Shown here piece after piece: positions 8,575 through 17,990 of a stretch of 64,000 nt of DNA. The first letter of the stretch is position 1. Every line of letters starts with the position of its first letter. Source of the stretch: Gp6-AA40 sp035492455 (GTDB lineage Bacteria; Acidobacteriota; Vicinamibacteria; Vicinamibacterales; UBA2999); NCBI GenBank assembly GCA_035492455.1, contig DATJJE010000070.1, positions 1-64,000 on the forward strand, read 5' to 3'. The notes beneath the pieces are model-generated. The model was not told the DNA's origin. It saw only the letters and a program-made list of their open reading frames with translations, and ran no database searches. A program made the position numbers and the translations under genes.

Positions 8575-9618
8575 TTGCGAACCACCGAAAGATTCGTTCA
8601 CGGCGTGAATTACCCCTGGTCCACGGATGGCCGCACGATCTTCTACGGTCTCGACTTCGGCGCCAACATCTGGGGATCGCATCTCGGTGTATCTACGCGC
8701 CGCGACGCCGTCGCACGCGATTTCGACGACATCGCGCGCCTCGGCTTCGTCGTCGTCCGATGGTTCGTGTTCTGCGACGGACGGTCCGGCATCGCCTACG
8801 ACACTCGCGGACTGCCGGCTGGCCTTGATGATCGGTTCTTTACGGACGTCGACGTGGCGCTTGAAGTTGCGCGGAACGTAGACGTCCGCATCGACTTCGT
8901 TCTACTGGATCATCACTGGCTGTTCAGCGGCATCCGTCACACGCTCGCGGATCCTGTAACCGGAGACCTGCTCGAGGCGCGCCTGCCGGCGGGACGCGCC
9001 GACATCCTGCTCACGCAGGAGGGACATGACGCGTTGTTCGAACACATCATCGAACCGCTCGTCCGCCGCTATGGCGAGGATGGAGAGCGTGCCGATCTCC
9101 GGCATCAGATTTTCGCGTTCGAGTTCATGAACGAGCCCGATTTCGTCATCGACGAATGGGAGCGGGATCGCAGCCCGCGCGTGACCCGTGCGCTGCCGTT
9201 TGCGGCGCTTGCAGCGGGAATCTCGCGGCTGAGCGAGGTGGTGCACGCGTATTCGCCGGCGCTTGTCACCCTCGGTGGCGCGCGCGCTGACAACCTGTGG
9301 GCCTGGGATGCGGACGCGCTCGGCCTCGACGTGCTGCAGCTGCACGCGTATCCGGACGAAGGGCACGCGCGCGACATCGATCCGTTCAGTACGCCTGCAG
9401 GTGCGCTCGACGTGCGACACGACGTGATTCTCGGCGAGTTCCGATCGAGTGCGCCGCTGGACGACTCTCTCGAGCTCGCGCTTGCCGGGGGCTACGCCGG
9501 TGCGTGGCCCTGGAGCTTCAGCGGCACCGACAAGTACGGACGCCTCGACCTCGAGGCCCTGCGGCGGTTCGGGCGGCGGCACCCCGAGCTGGTGAATCCG
9601 CGCTTCGCGGCCGGGTGA
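8575..9618 (+). CDS. Glycoside hydrolase, clan GH-A (GH5-like)
   Basis: A 347-residue (beta/alpha)8-barrel hydrolase. The two catalytic glutamates of clan GH-A are recognisable: the acid/base E187 in FEFMNEPDF and the nucleophile E288 in VILGEFRSS, about 100 residues apart as expected. The N-terminus VNYPW...YGLDFGANIWG is typical of cellulase-superfamily proteins that open directly into the barrel. No signal peptide is seen, so it may act inside the cell. No ATG is suitably placed; the listed start is TTG at 8575, and GTG at 8605 (VNYPW) is an alternative. The substrate is not predictable from sequence. The downstream carrier gene begins 48 bases later and could import or export a product. 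Confidence 0.75.
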   Translation: MRTTERFVHGVNYPWSTDGRTIFYGLDFGANIWGSHLGVSTRRDAVARDFDDIARLGFVVVRWFVFCDGRSGIAYDTRGLPAGLDDRFFTDVDVALEVARNVDVRIDFVLLDHHWLFSGIRHTLADPVTGDLLEARLPAGRADILLTQEGHDALFEHIIEPLVRRYGEDGERADLRHQIFAFEFMNEPDFVIDEWERDRSPRVTRALPFAALAAGISRLSEVVHAYSPALVTLGGARADNLWAWDADALGLDVLQLHAYPDEGHARDIDPFSTPAGALDVRHDVILGEFRSSAPLDDSLELALAGGYAGAWPWSFSGTDKYGRLDLEALRRFGRRHPELVNPRFAAG

Positions 9619-9666
9619 GTCTTCGAACGCGCAGCAGCAAACCCGCGAACCATAAGATATGCGTCA

Positions 9667-11004
9667 ATGAAGCTGCCCCATCCCATCGTCCTGCTCATCA
9701 TCGGCGTCGCGATCTGCGCGGCGCTGACATGGGTATTGCCCGCCGGCGAATACGACCGTCGCGATGATCCCGGCACGGGACGCCGCGTCGTCGTCGCAGG
9801 CACCTACCATCGCGTCCCGGCCGCTCCCGTCGGTCCGTTCGCCGCCGTCGTCGCCATCCCTCGGGGTTTCGTCGAAGCCGCGGACGTGATTGGCGTCGTG
9901 CTCTTCGTCGGCGGGGCGTGGGTCGTCATCGATCGAATCGGCACGCTTGGCCGGCTCATTGCCGCGCTCGTGTCCTCGTCTGGCGGGCGCGGGTTGATCG
10001 CCATTCCGATCGTGTCGCTGTTCTTCGCGACAATGGGCGCGCTGGAGAACATGCAGGAAGAGATCATTCCGCTCGTGCCGGCGCTGCTCCTGCTCGGGCG
10101 CGGCCTCGGTGTGGATGCGGTCGCCGTGGTGGCGATGAGTACGGGCGCAGCATTCATTGGCAGCGCGTTCGGTCCCACCAATCCGTTCCAGGCAGGGATC
10201 GCCATGAAGCTGGCACAGCTGCCGCCCATGTCGGCGGCGATGCTGCGGTGGTCGACGTTTGTCGCTGCGGTTTTGCTCTGGGTGGCGTGGACGATGTGGT
10301 ACGCGGCGCGTAACCGGGATCGGGAATCCGGGATCCGGGATCCGAAGGCGGAGAGTGAACCCGCGCGCGCGAGGGGGAAGGATTTCCTGATCCTGGCATT
10401 TGCGGTCGCGCCTATTGCCGCGTACGTCTACGGATCGGTCGCGCTCGGCTGGGGATTTAACGAGCTCTCGGGCGGGTTTCTTATCGCCGGAGCGATTGCG
10501 GGCTTGCTTGGCGGCCTCGGCCCGACCGGAACGGTGCTCACCTATCTCGAAGGGATGAAGGAGCTGCTGATGGCAGCGGTCATCATCGGCATCGCCAGGA
10601 GCCTGTCGCTCGTTTTGTCAGATGGGCACGTGATTGACACCATCCTGAACGGCCTTGCGACGCCGCTCTCGCGCGCGCCGGCCGCGTTCGCCTCGCTGCT
10701 GATGATTCCGTTCCACTCCCTCATCCACGTCGCGGTGCCGAGCGTCAGCGGGCAGGCGGTGCTGACGATGCCCATTCTGGTGCCGCTCTCGGATCTGCTG
10801 GGCATCTCGCGCCAGGCGACGGTGCTCGCGTATCAGACCGGCGCGGGACTGACGGAAATGCTGACGCCCACCAACGGCGGCCTGATGGCCGTGCTCCTCG
10901 CTGCAGGCATTCCGTACGGCCGGTGGATCAAATTCGCGAGCGTCGGCGTGCTGCTCGCGCTGGCGGTCGGCGTTATCGCCATTGTCCTCGTCCTGGCCGC
11001 GTAG
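9667..11004 (+). CDS. YfcC/DcuC-family membrane carrier
   Basis: A 445-residue integral membrane protein with about 11-12 predicted helices. It carries family motifs such as LPAGEY near the N-terminus, ALENMQEEIIPLVPAL, GSAFGPTNPFQAGIA in the first half, and HVAVPSVSGQAVLTMPI plus GLTEMLTPTNGGLMAVL in the second half. The paired re-entrant-like segments with PTNP and PTNG fit the ion transporter superfamily (YfcC, short-chain fatty acid or arginine/ornithine-type carriers). It sits in the inner membrane and probably moves organic acids or amino acids with an ion. The cytoplasmic loop near residues 217-230 is encoded by a GGGATCC-type repeat (10316-10343), giving an odd charged stretch RDRESGIRDPK. 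Confidence 0.85.
   Translation: MKLPHPIVLLIIGVAICAALTWVLPAGEYDRRDDPGTGRRVVVAGTYHRVPAAPVGPFAAVVAIPRGFVEAADVIGVVLFVGGAWVVIDRIGTLGRLIAALVSSSGGRGLIAIPIVSLFFATMGALENMQEEIIPLVPALLLLGRGLGVDAVAVVAMSTGAAFIGSAFGPTNPFQAGIAMKLAQLPPMSAAMLRWSTFVAAVLLWVAWTMWYAARNRDRESGIRDPKAESEPARARGKDFLILAFAVAPIAAYVYGSVALGWGFNELSGGFLIAGAIAGLLGGLGPTGTVLTYLEGMKELLMAAVIIGIARSLSLVLSDGHVIDTILNGLATPLSRAPAAFASLLMIPFHSLIHVAVPSVSGQAVLTMPILVPLSDLLGISRQATVLAYQTGAGLTEMLTPTNGGLMAVLLAAGIPYGRWIKFASVGVLLALAVGVIAIVLVLAA
10316..10343. repeat. Near-heptameric GGGATCC repeat inside the carrier gene
   Basis: The bases read GGGATC, GGGAATCC, GGGATCC, GGGATCC. They lie in frame within a variable cytoplasmic loop of the carrier, where an insertion would be tolerated. 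The pattern resembles the GGGATTT array at 34555-34589. Confidence 0.8.
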
Positions 11005-11006
11005 GC

Positions 11007-11024
11007 CCGGGTCCTCCGACCCGG
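11007..11024. terminator. GC-rich hairpin between convergent genes
   Basis: CCGGGTC, loop CTCC, GACCCGG: a perfect 7-bp stem right after the carrier stop codon and just before the stop of the convergent PIG-L gene. There is no T run, so it is either an imperfect bidirectional terminator or one copy of a dispersed palindrome (compare 13681-13699 and 29346-29367). Confidence 0.5.
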
Positions 11025-11028
11025 TAAA

Positions 11029-13662
11029 TCAACGTGGTGCTTTTGAAAGACTTATGAGGTTCGCGAACAGGCGATATGCACCGGGCACGCCCGCCGGCAG
11101 CTGCCGGAACCACGAGTACGCGGTGTAGACATATCGCCCCTTGCCCACGTCGGCGTAGACCTCCGCGCCGCGAACAGGCGGCTCGCCGGGGTCGGCGCTC
11201 TCCAGCAGCGGCACGTAGCGCGAATCGAACATGCTGAACGCGTAAGCGTTGCGCTCCTGCACCCAGCCGCTGAAGTCGGCGTCGCTGATCTTGTTCGGGA
11301 AGTTGAAGGCCGGATGCGCCGGCACCAGAATTTTCACCGGCGCATCCTCCACGGTTACGCGCGGGTTGGCGTTGGTCGGCGGACCGGCGGGATACGGGGG
11401 CATCATCTTGTTCGCGTACTCCTGCTGCTGATATTGAACGATCAACGTGCCGCCACGCTGCATGTAGTCGAGCAGCCGTCCGTTGTTCGCCACGAAATCA
11501 GCGTTCGCCTCCGATGCGCGAATGCCGACGACGATAGTGTCGAAACGCGACAGGTCGCCGGTCGCGAGCATGTCGGCGTCGATCATCGTCACGTCGACGC
11601 CCATGCGGCGGATCGCATCCGGCACCTCGTCGCCGCTTCCCATGATGTAGCCGACCTTCACCGCTGCGACTTTCAGATCGAAGACCTGCGCCGTTACGGT
11701 TGCAGGCCAGTAGAGCCGGTGCGTCTGGATATGCGGATATGAGACCACCTGCACGTCGCGAGAAAATGCAATGCCGTCAACCGTCGCTTCGGCGCCGATC
11801 TCGAGCTTGCCCGCGGTGCGCCTCGCCGGTGCGGTGACGACGAATGGTGTCGACGTTTTGTCGCCGCTGGCGTTGAGCGCAAACGACGCTTGCGCAGGCG
11901 TCGCCGTCCAGCCTTGCGGCAGTCGCAGACGCAGCGTGCCGGAGATGGGCTTGGGCGAGAAACTCGTGGCGCGCACGATCAATCTCTGTTGATTCGCTTT
12001 GTTGTCGAGCGGCACAACGAGAAGCGGCGTGTCGAGTCCGACGGCGACGCGCGGCACGACGTTGATGTCGCGACGAAGCTCGCCGCGGATCTCATCCGCA
12101 TAGCGGTACTGAACCGGCCGGGTGATCGTCACGTTGGCGCCGCCAATGGTTGCAGTGACGGCAGCGGTGAGGAGCGGCGGATCGAACGGCAGGCCTTTCG
12201 GGTCTCCCTCCGTCCACTTGTACGTGTCGCCGGTTCGCGGCTGCTTCAGGTAATACGGCTGCGTGGCGGCCGCCCCTGCGGGAATGGTGACCCGAAACGC
12301 GAAAACCTTCGTTGGTGTTTCGCGGCGTCCAAACCCGCCGCCAGTCGCCGGTGGCGCGTTTCCCGCGACAGGTTCGACACGCCATCCAGTTGGAGCGCTG
12401 ATTGTCGCGTTGTCAACGTTGACGTTTGATGCAGCAGCAAGGAACGTTCGGACCTGCACATCGACTGTATCGCCCGCAACGACGGTCTCCTGTGAGACGA
12501 GCGGATCGACATCCACTTCCGCCGCCCGCACCATGGCGTCGGTGAAGTCTTCTTCTTTCAGCCCCAGCAGGAAGTCGGCATCGGCGCGTGCGTTCGCGTT
12601 GCCGTTCGCTGACTTCAGCGCAGCACGCGCAGCGCGGGTCGCGCGCAGTCCCTCGGCCAGACTCGGGATAATGGCCGCGGGCTCGAGCGGCACGTAATCC
12701 GCGAGCGCACGCTTGGCGGCCGCATCCATCGCGCCGAGCTCGCTGGCGATCGTGCCGTCAGGAAGACCGACGAGCTTTGCAAGGCCGCGGACGGACGTGT
12801 CGAGACCGTCGAAAATCGATTTTTCGGGTCGCGGCGATTCGATCCGTGATTCGATGAGCGTGAGGCCTGACGCGATTGGACCGCGTGCCTCGATCCCTCC
12901 CTGTGCCTGGGTCTTGTGCTGGCTGCGGCCTTCATACGCAATTTCGGCGTAGCTGCGGCCGACCGCTGGATCGATCAGTCCTTCCTGCACCTGCAGCATC
13001 GGCGTTGCGGGATCCGGGCGTGCGTTGCCGAAGTTGCGATACAGCTTCTTCGCCTGCCAAGGCCGCAGTCCTTCGCGCAACTGTTCCGGGAACTCAGTCG
13101 GATCCGCCGCAGCCTTGAAGGCCAGCGGTGTCAGATAGCCTGCCTCCTGATGATGGCCGTGCCCATCAGCCGGGGTACCGCTCCAGCGTGTGTAGAGGAC
13201 GAGCGGCCGGAACATGCGGATGACGCGCACGAAGTCACCGAGCGTGTCGCGCTCGCCCCACTTCATCGCCGCTTCCGCGCGCGACTTCGAGAACCCGTAG
13301 TCGAATGTGTGACCGAAGAATTGCTCGGCGCCGTCTAATCGTCGTGCCTGCAGCAGCTCCTCTGTGCGGATGACGCCAAGCGCATCGAACAGCTCGGGCC
13401 CGATGATGTTCTGTCCGCCCTCACCGCGGTTGAGCGACACATAGGCGACGCGCGCGTGGTCACCGCGCGCGGTGCGCGCGATGAATGCCGAATCCTCATC
13501 GTCGGGGTGCGCGCCCGTATGCAGGACGCTCGCGGTCGTCTGCAGGCGCTGCAGCACCTGCGTCAGGCCGGCGGCGCCCATGTCGTAAATCGGTCGTACC
13601 TGTGCCGAGCCGGCGAGGACGAATGTCGACACCGCGATGGCCGCGGTCAGAACGCGTCGCAT
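11029..13662 (-). CDS. Secreted PIG-L family deacetylase, large multidomain form
   Basis: The 877-residue product has a signal peptide (MRRVLTAAIAVSTFVLAGSA) and then a LmbE/PIG-L zinc deacetylase domain, about 35-270. Visible motifs are GAHPDDEDS (metal ligands H, D, D), NRGEGGQN, and GTPADGHGHHQEAG (third metal histidine). The middle, about 380-650, is beta-rich (NPCBM or NEW3-like). The C-terminus, about 660-870, resembles a class-I glutamine amidotransferase-like fold (VGYIMGSGDEVPDAIRRMGV; DTIVVGIRAS). Such proteins probably remove acetyl groups from periplasmic or extracellular N-acetyl sugars. It is followed in the same direction by nothing close, and preceded by the M16 gene 50 bases upstream, so M16 and PIG-L may share a transcript. 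Confidence 0.88.
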   Translation of the reverse strand: MRRVLTAAIAVSTFVLAGSAQVRPIYDMGAAGLTQVLQRLQTTASVLHTGAHPDDEDSAFIARTARGDHARVAYVSLNRGEGGQNIIGPELFDALGVIRTEELLQARRLDGAEQFFGHTFDYGFSKSRAEAAMKWGERDTLGDFVRVIRMFRPLVLYTRWSGTPADGHGHHQEAGYLTPLAFKAAADPTEFPEQLREGLRPWQAKKLYRNFGNARPDPATPMLQVQEGLIDPAVGRSYAEIAYEGRSQHKTQAQGGIEARGPIASGLTLIESRIESPRPEKSIFDGLDTSVRGLAKLVGLPDGTIASELGAMDAAAKRALADYVPLEPAAIIPSLAEGLRATRAARAALKSANGNANARADADFLLGLKEEDFTDAMVRAAEVDVDPLVSQETVVAGDTVDVQVRTFLAAASNVNVDNATISAPTGWRVEPVAGNAPPATGGGFGRRETPTKVFAFRVTIPAGAAATQPYYLKQPRTGDTYKWTEGDPKGLPFDPPLLTAAVTATIGGANVTITRPVQYRYADEIRGELRRDINVVPRVAVGLDTPLLVVPLDNKANQQRLIVRATSFSPKPISGTLRLRLPQGWTATPAQASFALNASGDKTSTPFVVTAPARRTAGKLEIGAEATVDGIAFSRDVQVVSYPHIQTHRLYWPATVTAQVFDLKVAAVKVGYIMGSGDEVPDAIRRMGVDVTMIDADMLATGDLSRFDTIVVGIRASEANADFVANNGRLLDYMQRGGTLIVQYQQQEYANKMMPPYPAGPPTNANPRVTVEDAPVKILVPAHPAFNFPNKISDADFSGWVQERNAYAFSMFDSRYVPLLESADPGEPPVRGAEVYADVGKGRYVYTAYSWFRQLPAGVPGAYRLFANLISLSKAPR

Positions 13663-13680
13663 AGCCAGAAGTATAGCGGT

Positions 13681-13699
13681 GGGCCGACTGCAGCGGCCC
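13681..13699. repeat. GC-rich palindrome between PIG-L and M16 genes
   Basis: GGGCCG-A-CTGCAG-CGGCCC is a nearly perfect palindrome with one unpaired A. It sits in the 50-base gap between two genes on the minus strand. Sequence and setting resemble the hairpins at 11007-11024 and 29346-29367. Confidence 0.5.
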
Positions 13700-13712
13700 T
13701 ACTGCGAATGGG

Positions 13713-16394
13713 CTATTGCGATGGGCCTCGAACGACCTGGACGAAATCCTGCGGACGGATCCACTTGGCGAACGCGGCGCGCACTTCGTCGGCCGTGATG
13801 TCGTAGTAGCGCTGCCCCATGCGGCGCGATTCATCGAGCGGCAGGCCTATCTGCGCGCGCGCGAGCAGCAGGCCGGCGATCGCCTCTTCACTCGATTGCT
13901 GCAGCGCCATCTGTCGGAGCAGCAGCGCCTTGGCCTGATGGAGCTCCGCCGGCGAGACGTTCTCCATCTGCATGGCGCGAAGGTCCCGGACGATCAAGTC
14001 GCGCGCCTTCGGCACGTTCGGGGGATCCGACCCGAACGTCACGGTGTAGACGCTGCGCGTCTTGCCGGCAACGAACGAGTCATCGACGTTGTAGACGAGG
14101 CCGGCGACCTGACGCAGGTCGTGATACAGACGCGTCGCGTAGAAGCCGCCGCCAAGCACGTTGTTGCCGACCTGAATAGCGTAGTAGTCCGGATCGAATC
14201 GCGTGAGCCCGACTTCCTGCGCCAGCGCCACCGATGCCTGCACGGCCTGCGGATCCACAACGGCGAAGTCCTTCGACATGTTCTTCGCAACCGGTGGCAG
14301 GGTCGGATCCGGGGTTGCACCGTCCGCCTTCCACGCACCGAAATACTTTTCGATCGCGCCGCGCGCCTCCGTCGACTCGACGTCGCCGATCACCACGATC
14401 GTCGTCAGATCCGGACGGAACGTTGTCTGATAGTGCTTCCGCACGTCGTCAAGCGTGAGGGACGAGACCGTTTCCGGCTTCGCTTCGCGGAGGTCTGGAT
14501 CGCCGGATGGCAGCAGGCCGACCTTCATCGCACGGTCTGCTTGATAGCCGGGGCTCTTCAGCTGTCCTTCCAGGTACTCGGCGGTCTGCTGCTTGACCGT
14601 GTTGAACGCATCCACGGGCAGCGCTGGATGCAGCACGTTGTCGGCGAGCAACTCGACGCCGCGCGCGAAATCAGTCTTCGGCACGCGCAGCGAGAAGTCG
14701 TATCCGGCCGTTTCGCTCGCCGCGATGTCGTCGAGCGCCTTTTGAAACGCAATTCGATCCAGCGATGTCGTTCCGTACGAGAACAGCTCGTCCAGTACGT
14801 CGGACACGCCGTCTTTGCCGGAAGGCTCCTGCAGCGACGTCTCGTGACGGATGTTGCCGACCAGCGTCACGGTGGGACTTGTCTTGTCGTTCTTGACGAT
14901 CAGGCGGATCTTGTTCGGCAGCGTCACGTCAGACCATGTCGGGCTCACACTCGGTACACGGATCGAAGCAAGCGCGGTCTCGGCCCACGCCGGCAGCTGC
15001 ACCGGTTTGGTCGGCGCCGACGTCAAAGACTCGCCACCGCCGAATCCCTTTTCGGACGTTTCCTCGTTCGACGGTTTCGGCACGAGGGTCGCCGTAATGG
15101 AGTTGTCATCTTTCAGAAACTGCATGGCGACGCGATTGACATCGGTGACAGTTACGCGGCGAATCGCCTCGACGTTGTCATCCGGCGACTTGCGTCCTTC
15201 GGCAGCGAGAGCCTGCGACCAGACGGCCGCAAGGTCGGATATCGAGTTGCGGCGGAACAGCGCGGAGGCGATTTCCTGACGCTTGGCCGCGTCGACGAGC
15301 TCCGCCGGAAAGCCCTGACGCACGTAGTTCGCGACGATTGATCGCATCTCGGCAACGACGCCGGTCGGCGCAGTCGATGCGGGCAGCGCCGTCATGCTGA
15401 ACCCGACGCTCGCTTTCGGATACGTTTCCGCAAGATCGAAATTTGCGTAGAGCGCCTTGCCGGCAGGGACGAGCGCGTAGAGATCACCACGCTGACTGGC
15501 AAGCACGTCCGCCATGACGCGCGCTGCCGCATAGTCGGCACTCTCCGTACCGGGCAGTCGATAGGCGATGAAGGCGAGCGTGTACGGCAGATTGCTGTCA
15601 AGCGTGAAGCTTTCCTGCTTGACCGGACGCAGCGTGACCACCGGCCGCTTGCCAATCGGCCGGCGCGGAATCGATCCGTACAGTCGCTTGACCGTCGCCA
15701 GCGTTGCGTCGACATCGACGTCGCCCGCGATCACGAGAATGGCGTTGTTCGGCGCGTACCAGCGCTGGTAGAAGGCTTTCAGCATCGCGCCCGTCGTCTT
15801 CTCGAACGACTCGCGCGTGCCGAGCGCGTCGTGCGAGTACGGCGTGCCCGCAAACATGTCCTCGTTGAGCCGCGTGATGAACTTGTAGGTCGGCTCGGAC
15901 AGGTCCCGCGCGACCTCCTGTTCGATGGCGCCTTTCTCCTGCTGCCACTCGGCGTTCGAGTCGATGACGTCGCGCATGCACGCCGCATCGACGCGCAGCG
16001 CCACCTCGAGATCGGCGGCGGGAATCGTGGTGAAGTACTGCGTGATCGTCTGCTGGGTGTCGGCGTTGTCGTAACCGCCAAGCTGCGCGTAAATCGCCGC
16101 GATCTGGTCGGCCGACACATCGGCGCACCCCCGGAACGCCATGTGTTCTTGCGCGTGTGCCATGCCGGGGAAGCCCGGCGGCGTTTCGTTGGCGCCGACG
16201 AGGTAGTTCTGCTCGACGGTCACAACCGGAGCGAGCTGGTCGCGTACGACAACGACGCGAAGTCCGTTGGCGAGCGTGGCGCGGGTGACACCTTCCTGCG
16301 TCGTGTCCTTCGTTTCCGTGGGGGTAGCGTTCTGAGCGACCGCGACTGCGGTGAGAGAAGCGGCGATCAGGATGATTGCGAGCGGTCGGAACAT
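13713..16394 (-). CDS. Secreted M16 zinc metallopeptidase, two-lobed
   Basis: An 893-residue insulinase/pitrilysin-family protease with a signal peptide (MFRPLAIILIAASLTAVAVA). The inverted zinc motif HxxEH is intact at H80-AQ-E83-H84 (MAHAQEHMAFRG). The third ligand lies in the downstream segment EWQQEKGAIEQEVARD, around residue 160. The second half (from about 480, PNKIRLIVKND) repeats the fold but lacks the zinc motif, as usual for fused M16 proteins where it acts as a non-catalytic clamp. It is expected in the periplasm, degrading peptides. Neighbours on the same strand, PhoD upstream by 21 bases and PIG-L downstream by 50, make a run of secreted hydrolases that may be one operon. Confidence 0.93.
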   Translation of the reverse strand: MFRPLAIILIAASLTAVAVAQNATPTETKDTTQEGVTRATLANGLRVVVVRDQLAPVVTVEQNYLVGANETPPGFPGMAHAQEHMAFRGCADVSADQIAAIYAQLGGYDNADTQQTITQYFTTIPAADLEVALRVDAACMRDVIDSNAEWQQEKGAIEQEVARDLSEPTYKFITRLNEDMFAGTPYSHDALGTRESFEKTTGAMLKAFYQRWYAPNNAILVIAGDVDVDATLATVKRLYGSIPRRPIGKRPVVTLRPVKQESFTLDSNLPYTLAFIAYRLPGTESADYAAARVMADVLASQRGDLYALVPAGKALYANFDLAETYPKASVGFSMTALPASTAPTGVVAEMRSIVANYVRQGFPAELVDAAKRQEIASALFRRNSISDLAAVWSQALAAEGRKSPDDNVEAIRRVTVTDVNRVAMQFLKDDNSITATLVPKPSNEETSEKGFGGGESLTSAPTKPVQLPAWAETALASIRVPSVSPTWSDVTLPNKIRLIVKNDKTSPTVTLVGNIRHETSLQEPSGKDGVSDVLDELFSYGTTSLDRIAFQKALDDIAASETAGYDFSLRVPKTDFARGVELLADNVLHPALPVDAFNTVKQQTAEYLEGQLKSPGYQADRAMKVGLLPSGDPDLREAKPETVSSLTLDDVRKHYQTTFRPDLTTIVVIGDVESTEARGAIEKYFGAWKADGATPDPTLPPVAKNMSKDFAVVDPQAVQASVALAQEVGLTRFDPDYYAIQVGNNVLGGGFYATRLYHDLRQVAGLVYNVDDSFVAGKTRSVYTVTFGSDPPNVPKARDLIVRDLRAMQMENVSPAELHQAKALLLRQMALQQSSEEAIAGLLLARAQIGLPLDESRRMGQRYYDITADEVRAAFAKWIRPQDFVQVVRGPSQ

Positions 16395-16415
16395 GCCTCG
16401 CTCCGCGTGCAGTGG

Positions 16416-17963
16416 TTATGCCATGGCCAGGTGACACGAGCCGCGCTCGCACACCAGCGTCGCGCCGGCGGTCTCCGCATCCGAATGGACGCGCACGTCC
16501 GGCGAGAAGATCCAGCTCGCCGTCATCAGCATCGGCGTGAGATCGATGAGGACGAAGCCGTGGCGAATGCCGTCGAGGTACTTGAGATGGGGGAGCGCGA
16601 CCCGTACTGCCGCGGCCGTCTGTTCGCCGTCTTTGCCCGAGAACATCGTCGGTGTCGGCGAGCTGATGGCCGGCGCCACCAGCTCCACAGCAAGCGACCC
16701 CTCGCCTGATGCAGGCCGGTAGTCGGCCCATGGGTTTCGCGCGACATCGAATCCCCACGAGCTGTGAGCGTCGCCCGAGAGGACGACGAGGTTGCGGACG
16801 TTCTCGTGCTCGACGAGGTCGAGGACACGTGCGCGCTGCGCGAGATAGCCGTCCCAGACATCGGTATTCGTCGCCCGCGTGCCAGGCAGCGTAATGGGCG
16901 AAAAGATCACCTGTTGACCGAGCAGCGTCCAGGGCGTATTCGCACGGCGTGACGCGCGCAACTGATCGAAGAGCCACGCCTCCTGTGCGGCGCCCATCAT
17001 CGAGCGCCTGGGATCGTTGAGGCCGCGCATGTCGGCGCTCGCAACCTGCCTGTCGCGCAGGCCACGCGTGTCGATCATCACCAGATCGACGAGGCCGCCA
17101 AACGGAATCGTGCGATAGAGGTGAATGCCGGAGTCCGAAGACTCTCGAATCGGCATCCACTCGAGATACGCCTTGTAGGCTGCTGCCTTGCGCGTTCCCC
17201 AGTCGCCTTCGCCCTTCTCGGGATTGTGGTTGACCGCTCCGCCCGACCAGGCGTCGTTTGCGATCTCGTGGTCATCCCAGACGGCGATGAACGGAAAGAG
17301 TCGATGTGCCTCCTGCAGATCCGGATCGGTTCTGTACGTCGCATAGCGCATCCGGTAGTCCGTCAGCGCGATGGCTTCGCGTGGCGGCTCGGGGACGCGG
17401 TTGATCGCGACGCCCGCGCCGTATTCGCCCTCGGCAAATTCGTAGATGTAGTCGCCGACGTGCACCACGGCGTCGAGATCCGGCCGTCTGGTGATCGCGG
17501 TGTAGACGTTGAAGAAGCCGGCGGGATAGTTCGAACAGCACACGAGCGCGAATCGCATGCGGGCGGCACCGCTCGTTGGAAACGTTTTGGTGCGGCCGAT
17601 CGGCGACTGCTCGCCGTCGACGTCGAACGCGTAGTAATACGTGCCGCCGGGCATCAGCCCGCCGACGTCCGCCTTGACGGTGTAATCACGCGCCGCTGTC
17701 GTTTCGAAAGTGCCACTCGACACGACGTGCTGCGCGTCTGCATCGGTTGCAACACGCCATCGCACAGTGACTGGCTGATTCAGAGAGGACTGGCGCGGCG
17801 TTACGCGCGTCCAGATGATGATGCGGTCGCTCAGCGGATCACCGCTTGCCACCCCATGCTGAAAGCGGCGATCGGACGATGCGCGCTCGACTTGTGCGTG
17901 CAGCGGCCACGACAGACTCGCGGCCGCTGCTGTCCAGAGGAACTGCCGGCGTGTCAGCGACAC
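16416..17963 (-). CDS. phoD: PhoD-family alkaline phosphatase/phosphodiesterase
   Basis: The 515-residue protein begins with a twin-arginine signal (LTRRQFLWTAAAASLS), as expected for PhoD, which folds around metals before export. An N-terminal beta domain (FQHGVASGDPLSDRIIIWTRV) is followed by the metallophosphatase core. Core motifs are VHVGDYIYEF, WDDHEIANDAW and VVLSGDAHSSWGFD, supplying the metal ligands. The enzyme hydrolyses phosphate mono- or diesters in the periplasm or outside the cell and usually helps in phosphate scavenging. The start is GTG at 17963. Two polyphosphate kinases elsewhere in the window fit a phosphate-economy theme, but no Pho-box was identified. Confidence 0.93.
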   Translation of the reverse strand: MSLTRRQFLWTAAAASLSWPLHAQVERASSDRRFQHGVASGDPLSDRIIIWTRVTPRQSSLNQPVTVRWRVATDADAQHVVSSGTFETTAARDYTVKADVGGLMPGGTYYYAFDVDGEQSPIGRTKTFPTSGAARMRFALVCCSNYPAGFFNVYTAITRRPDLDAVVHVGDYIYEFAEGEYGAGVAINRVPEPPREAIALTDYRMRYATYRTDPDLQEAHRLFPFIAVWDDHEIANDAWSGGAVNHNPEKGEGDWGTRKAAAYKAYLEWMPIRESSDSGIHLYRTIPFGGLVDLVMIDTRGLRDRQVASADMRGLNDPRRSMMGAAQEAWLFDQLRASRRANTPWTLLGQQVIFSPITLPGTRATNTDVWDGYLAQRARVLDLVEHENVRNLVVLSGDAHSSWGFDVARNPWADYRPASGEGSLAVELVAPAISSPTPTMFSGKDGEQTAAAVRVALPHLKYLDGIRHGFVLIDLTPMLMTASWIFSPDVRVHSDAETAGATLVCERGSCHLAMA

Positions 17964-17990
17964 GCCTTGATTGTAGTTTGCCTACGATCG

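Noticed and set aside
13716..15341. 541-codon plus-strand frame opposite the M16 peptidase
   Set aside because: Shadow of a well-supported protease gene; no recognisable domain.
15598..17160. 520-codon minus-strand frame spanning M16 and PhoD in another phase
   Set aside because: It crosses two real genes in a different frame and has an Arg-rich, motif-free translation.
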